Shown here piece by piece: positions 60,059-64,000 of a stretch of 64,000 nucleotides of DNA. Source of the DNA: JAOUGY01 sp963785075 (GTDB lineage Bacteria > Actinomycetota > Acidimicrobiia > Spongiisociales > ZC4RG35); assembly GCA_963785075.1 (NCBI GenBank), contig CAWATW010000004.1:372001-436000 (forward strand), in the 5' to 3' direction. The stretch's first letter is position 1; every line of letters begins with the position of its first letter. The notes beneath the pieces were generated by a model. The model saw only the letters and a program-made list of their open reading frames with translations, did not search any database and was not told the origin of the DNA. The position numbers and the translations under genes were made by a program.

Positions 60059-61043
60059 CATGACATACGCCAAGGCCGTGGCAGAAGCCCTGCGATTGTG
60101 CCTTCGGGAGGACGACCGCGTCTTCCTGGCCGGTGAGGACATCGGCGTGTACGGGGGGGCGTTCGGCGTCACCGACGGACTGGTCGACGAGTTCGGTGAG
60201 GAGCGGGTTCGCGACACGCCCATCTCCGAGGATGCCATCGCCGGGCTCGCGGTTGGAGCTGCGATCACCGGGCTGCGACCGATCGTCGAGATTCAGTTCT
60301 CCGACTTCCTCGTGAACGCGATGGACGCAATCGTGAATCAGGCGGCCAAGCTCCACTTCATGTACGGCGGGAACGTCGAGGTGCCGCTGGTGATCCGGGC
60401 GCCGGGAGGTGGCGGGACCGGGGCGGCCGCCCAGCACAGCCAGAGCCTCGAAGCCTGGTTCGCCCACATCCCCGGCCTGAAGGTGGTCATGCCTTCGAAC
60501 CCTCAGGACGTCCATGACCTCTTGCTGGCGTCGGTGCTCGACCCCAATCCGGTGATCTTCCTGGAGCACAAGCTGCTCTACAAGACGGAAGGCCCCTTCC
60601 AGGGTCGATCGGCCATCGCCGACACACCGGCCCGCATCGGCGAGGCACGGGTGCGCCGCGAGGGAACCGACCTCACCATCGTCGGGTACTCGATCATGGC
60701 CTCGCGCGCATTCGAGGCCGCCGAGCAGCTGGCGGCGGATGGCATCTCTGCCGAGGTCATCGACCTCCGGACCGTCCGGCCGATCGATCACGACACCATC
60801 CGGAGGTCGGTGAAGAAGACCGGACGCCTGCTCGTGACGCACGAGGCACCCACTGCCGGAGGAGTCGGGGCCGAGGTCGTGACCGGCGTGGTCGAGTCGG
60901 ACGCACTCGACCATCTGCTGGCCCCGGTCCGCCGCGTGTGCGGCATGGAGGTCCCCATGCCCTACGCCCGGGAGCTCGAACGTGCGGTGATCCCACAGAC
61001 ACATGACGTCGTCGACGGCGCCAAGGAGTTGATGAAGGCATGA
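60051..61043 (+). CDS. 2-oxoacid/acetoin dehydrogenase E1 component, beta subunit
   Basis: 330 residues. AGEDIGVYGGAFGVTDGL, DTPISEDAIAGLAVGAAITG, EIQFSDF, HSQSLEAWFAHIPGLKVVMPS and IDLRTVRPID are the transketolase-like pyrimidine-binding and C-terminal signatures. It forms an alpha2beta2 E1 with the preceding gene. ATGA overlap with the E2 gene. Confidence 0.94.
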   Translation: MPDMTYAKAVAEALRLCLREDDRVFLAGEDIGVYGGAFGVTDGLVDEFGEERVRDTPISEDAIAGLAVGAAITGLRPIVEIQFSDFLVNAMDAIVNQAAKLHFMYGGNVEVPLVIRAPGGGGTGAAAQHSQSLEAWFAHIPGLKVVMPSNPQDVHDLLLASVLDPNPVIFLEHKLLYKTEGPFQGRSAIADTPARIGEARVRREGTDLTIVGYSIMASRAFEAAEQLAADGISAEVIDLRTVRPIDHDTIRRSVKKTGRLLVTHEAPTAGGVGAEVVTGVVESDALDHLLAPVRRVCGMEVPMPYARELERAVIPQTHDVVDGAKELMKA

Positions 61044-62263
61044 GCGCGACCCGTGAGATCCGGCTGCCCGCTCTCTCCGCCACCATGGAAGAGGCGACCC
61101 TCCTGGCATGGAAGGTTGCGGTGGGTGACGAGGTGAAGGAAGGCCAGGCGATCGCCGAGGTCTCCACCGACAAGGTCGACATGGACCTCGAAGCCCCCTT
61201 CGACGGCGTGATCGAACAGTTGATGGCCGAGCCCGGCCACGCCGTGGCTCTGGGTGCGGTGCTCGCCGTGGCACGAACCGAGAGCGAAGACCTGTTGGGT
61301 GGGCTCGAGCTCGAGCCCGTCTCCAATTCCCCGTCTCCGGTCTCCGGCGACGGCCCGCTGCCTGAAGACTCGACCGTGACATCCACCCCCGCCCCGACGT
61401 CGATCGTCCCGGCTTCACCTCCGGCACGGAAGATGGCTCGGGAGTTCGGGATCGACCTGCGGACGGTTACTCCCTCGGGGGTCCGAGGTCAGGTCACGCC
61501 GGCCGACGTGCGGAAACACGCCGAGGCACGAGTCGACGAGACAACTGCGACGCCACCTCCGCCTGCTGCAGCTGCACCGGCGGCGGCACCCGTTTCGATG
61601 GCATACGCTCTCCCGGCGGTCGACGCCGCCAAGCGGCTGGCCGTGCGTCGGGCGACGGTCGACATCATGGGTCGCTCCGCGGCCATCCCGCAGTTCACCC
61701 TCTATCGCACCTTGCGCCTCGACCGTGCACAGTCGGCCCGCAACGGACGGAGCTGGACCACCGAGCTCGTCCGGGCGCTGGCGGCGGCGCTGCGTCAGCA
61801 CCCCGAGATGAACGCTCGATGGGACGAAGCCAGTCAAGACACCCTGCCGTTCGAAGGCGTGGGTGTCGGGCTCGCAGTGGACCGACCGGGTGTGGGACTC
61901 GTCGTGGCCACGGTCTCGGATCCCGACCTCGGAGATCCGGCCGACGCCGACCGCAAGGTGCGCATGGTTGCCGACCGGGCGCGAACCGGGAAGCTGCGTC
62001 CCGAAGACATGGCCCAGGCGTCGATCACCCTCTCCAATCTCGGTGGGCTCGGGGTCGAACGTTTCAACGCACTGTTGTTCCCGCCCCAGGCCGCGATCCT
62101 GTCGGCCGGATCGATCGCCATGCGCCCCGTCGCCACCGGTGACGGCGCACTGAAGGCAGCGCTCACGTGCGAGGTAGGCCTCACCGTCGACCATCGTGTC
62201 GCCGACGGGGCCGATGGTGCCCGCCTGCTCGACACGTTCGCCACTCTGGTCGAGGGCCTCTGA
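61040..62263 (+). CDS. Dihydrolipoamide acyltransferase (E2)
   Basis: 407 residues: one lipoyl domain with Lys45 in STDKVDMD, a Pro/Ala-rich linker, a peripheral subunit-binding domain (ARKMAREFGIDLRTVTPSG), a second Pro/Ala linker and a catalytic domain with LTVDHRVADGADGARLL (His and Asp). The lipoyl motif is DKVDMD, resembling actinobacterial E2. The E3 dihydrolipoamide dehydrogenase is not in the operon and must come from elsewhere. Confidence 0.94.
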   Translation: MSATREIRLPALSATMEEATLLAWKVAVGDEVKEGQAIAEVSTDKVDMDLEAPFDGVIEQLMAEPGHAVALGAVLAVARTESEDLLGGLELEPVSNSPSPVSGDGPLPEDSTVTSTPAPTSIVPASPPARKMAREFGIDLRTVTPSGVRGQVTPADVRKHAEARVDETTATPPPPAAAAPAAAPVSMAYALPAVDAAKRLAVRRATVDIMGRSAAIPQFTLYRTLRLDRAQSARNGRSWTTELVRALAAALRQHPEMNARWDEASQDTLPFEGVGVGLAVDRPGVGLVVATVSDPDLGDPADADRKVRMVADRARTGKLRPEDMAQASITLSNLGGLGVERFNALLFPPQAAILSAGSIAMRPVATGDGALKAALTCEVGLTVDHRVADGADGARLLDTFATLVEGL

Positions 62264-62962
62264 GTCGCCGGACCACCGACACAACCAGGCACTCCAGTCA
62301 TCACCATCAACCCCAGCCGGTACGCTGTTGACAGGCTCATCGGAGGGTGGATGCTTCCTTGGGGACCGGTCACGCTGACCCGGATGCTTCCGGATGGTTC
62401 TGAGATCGCGGGGCTGCCGTACCACGAGGCCGATCCCGACGTTCGCCACCGAGACGCCTCCACGTACCACGTACCGGTCCAATCGACGACGCGCACGGAC
62501 TGGCCCGAGCGGGCGGTGGGCGTCGCCGGGGTCCGGGTCAACCGGCTCGGCCGACCGCATGAGACACGTCCGGCAACCGTGAGGTGGCTGGAGCGCCGAC
62601 CGGGATCGATCCCCGTCACAGCCCGCTTGGCCGGGCCCGCCGAGGTGCCGGAGCCGTGGCCGATCGCACGGCGAGGGTTGCGGGCCCCCCTTCCAGCCGC
62701 CCGAGCACGCGGGCATCGTGGTCGTGGACGTGGTCCCCGGCTGATCCGATCGACCGAGGCCGAACCCCGCTCGATAGCCCGCCTTGCGGGGCTCGAACCC
62801 TGCCGGCCACCGAGTGGTCTCGTCCCAGGTGGCGCCGCCAACGCCGCTGAGGTCCGCACCGGAGCGTTTCGCCTCGAGGACATCGCTGAGCTTCATCGAT
62901 TCCATCCCCATCCTCCGGTCGGCAACCGACATGACATCGAGTGACACCTCGGAGATCCGGGG
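62264..62962. other. 700-bp region without a convincing gene
   Basis: Between the E2 gene and ptsI. A plus-strand frame at 62351-62944 (197 codons, GGAGGG just before its ATG, TTGACA at 62329) has fair third-position GC in its first 110 codons, but then becomes Arg/Pro/Gly rich and resembles nothing I know. Several minus-strand frames also span it. GGTTCGAGCCCC on the minus strand near 62790-62801 recalls a tRNA T-arm, but no cloverleaf could be built. It may hold a small orphan gene or a structured RNA. Confidence 0.4.
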
Positions 62963-64000
62963 TCAGAGCCCTTCGAGGATCTCCCTGACGCGTTCGGCCG
63001 AGCTCATCTGCATGCATCTTTGGGCGACGTCCGCGCATTCGGCGGCCGACAGCGCCCTGATCCGTTCTTTGACCAGCGGGATCGCCGGCGGGTTCATCGA
63101 CCACTCGTCGAGGCCCAGCCCGAGCAGAACCGGAGCAGCGACCGGGTCGCCGGCGAGCTCTCCACACAGCCCGACCCACTTCCCGTGGGCGTGCGCCGCC
63201 TCGATGACCTGAGCGATGAGCCTCAGCACCGCAGGATGGAGGGCGTCGGCCATCGAAGCCACCGCCGGGTTGGTCCGATCGACCGCCAGGGTGTACTGGG
63301 TGAGGTCGTTGGTGCCGATCGAGAAGAAGTCGACGTGAGGCGCCAGGAGGTCGGCGGTCACGGCGGCCGATGGAACTTCGATCATGATCCCGATCTCGAA
63401 CGAGTGGGCTCGCTCCTTGCCCTCTGCGTCCAGGCTCCGCTTGGCTTCGTCGACGGCGGCACGCGTGGCCTCGATCTCCGAGAGCGAGGTCACCATGGGG
63501 AACATCAGCTTGAGGTTTGCCCCCACCGCCGCCCGCAGGAGCGCTCGGAGCTGGGTCTGGAACAGCTCGGGTACATCCAGGGTCAATCTGACGCCACGTT
63601 TGCCGAGGAACGGGTTGAGCTCTTCGCCCATCTCTATGCCTGGGACGTTCTTGTCGCCGCCGACATCGAGCGTGCGCACGACAACCGGGCGATCCCCGAA
63701 GACCTCGAACACCTGTCGATAGGTCTCGTACTGCTCGTCCTCGGTCGGGGCGGCGCCGCGATCGATGAAGAGGAACTCCGTCCGGAACAACCCGACTCCT
63801 TCCGCGCCCAAGTCGTGGGCACGCTGGGCGTCGGCGGCGTTGCCGATGTTCGCGACGACCTCGATCTGTACGCCGTCGGCGGAGATGGCCGGCTCCGAGG
63901 CGTGGACTTGCGCTTCCCGGCGAACATGGAGCTCGGCGGCTCGCCGTTCCTCGAGTGCGTGGAGTGTGGGTGCATCAGGGTCAACCCACACGGTCCCACC
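62963..64000 (-). CDS. ptsI: Phosphoenolpyruvate-protein phosphotransferase (PTS Enzyme I), C-terminal part
   Basis: 346 codons, continuous to the right edge, where the N-terminal phospho-His domain is cut off. The PEP-binding barrel is complete: GLFRTEFLFIDRGAAPTEDE, the GDKNVPG...LNPFLGKRGVR loop, MFPMVTSLSEI, GIMIEVPSAA, FFSIGTNDLTQY and VGLCGELAGDP with the catalytic Cys. It starts the sugar phosphotransfer chain to HPr. Neither ptsH nor a PTS permease is in view. Confidence 0.95.
   Translation of the reverse strand, partial: GGTVWVDPDAPTLHALEERRAAELHVRREAQVHASEPAISADGVQIEVVANIGNAADAQRAHDLGAEGVGLFRTEFLFIDRGAAPTEDEQYETYRQVFEVFGDRPVVVRTLDVGGDKNVPGIEMGEELNPFLGKRGVRLTLDVPELFQTQLRALLRAAVGANLKLMFPMVTSLSEIEATRAAVDEAKRSLDAEGKERAHSFEIGIMIEVPSAAVTADLLAPHVDFFSIGTNDLTQYTLAVDRTNPAVASMADALHPAVLRLIAQVIEAAHAHGKWVGLCGELAGDPVAAPVLLGLGLDEWSMNPPAIPLVKERIRALSAAECADVAQRCMQMSSAERVREILEGL

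Noticed and set aside
62770..62830. tRNA-like T-arm (GGTTCGAGCCCC)
   Set aside because: No acceptor, D or anticodon arms could be folded around it.
61415..62947. 510-codon minus-strand frame
   Set aside because: Antisense to the E2 gene for half its length, and its remainder has no recognisable protein.

Overview
The window is one continuous, gene-dense, high-GC stretch of an actinobacterial chromosome. The mycothiol-type sigma/anti-sigma pair, the DUF2342 zinc metalloprotease beside TilS and Hpt, the Tad-pilus block beside a YprA/Hrq1-type helicase, DUF222-HNH and GlnII all point to Actinomycetota. Many genes start with GTG, often with a promoter so close that the mRNA would be leaderless. 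The gene set fits a deep-branching class such as Acidimicrobiia better than Mycobacteriales or Streptomyces, but that placement is inference. Much of the content matches, in scattered order, a conserved neighbourhood known from Mycobacterium (ftsH, folP-folB-folK, hpt, tilS, topA, holB, helicase, tad genes, ppa, ispD), so this looks like core chromosome and not a mobile island. One tRNA is present. I see no rRNA, CRISPR array, prophage or complete insertion sequence.

Layout. 1-3.1 kb: the end of a DUF2520 gene, a short-chain dehydrogenase, and a PadR regulator/HAAS membrane-protein cassette lying between two copies of a ~66-bp palindromic element. 3.1-10.9 kb (minus strand): folate genes folP, a phosphatase-like gene, folB and a FolK-methyltransferase fusion behind ftsH, then hpt, tilS, the zinc protease and a small membrane protein. 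10.9-16.9 kb: SigR/RsrA-type pair, tRNA-Thr, holB, tmk, an MFS exporter and a soluble hybrid-sensor-type histidine kinase divergent from topA. 16.9-25.9 kb: topA, a subtilase with a long Gly-Gly-Thr-Trp-Ser repeat tail overlapping a GGDEF-EAL protein, and an SLH-repeat surface protein. 26-30 kb: PIN-PhoH, a MerB-like protein, a methyltransferase and a double phosphoglycerate-mutase-fold protein. 30-38 kb: membrane pyrophosphatase, an ECF sigma operon with a putative membrane regulator, an LCP lipoprotein, a secreted protein and PolX. 38-45 kb: repeat-rich spacer, second ftsH, a frameshifted SDR, a methyltransferase and the helicase. 45-51 kb: DinB-like protein, DUF222-HNH, DUF1801, pyrophosphatase, DJ-1-like, DUF480 and glnII. 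51-56 kb: ybaK and a complete Tad-type pilus block. 56-64 kb: HAD phosphatase, an IspD-like gene divergent from ispD, a SorC regulator with a 2-oxoacid dehydrogenase E1a-E1b-E2 operon, and the C-terminal part of ptsI.

Most genes are packed in operons with 4-bp ATGA or GTGA overlaps. The spacers hold a recurring oddity: nine intergenic sites carry arrays with a strict 7-bp period but different unit sequences. Two genes (the HAAS protein and the SDR near 41 kb) are each broken by a single apparent 1-bp frameshift. No finding here is proven new. The best candidates for follow-up are the heptamer arrays, the palindromes around the PadR cassette, the FolK-methyltransferase fusion, the subtilase/GGDEF-EAL pair and the degenerate IspD-like gene.
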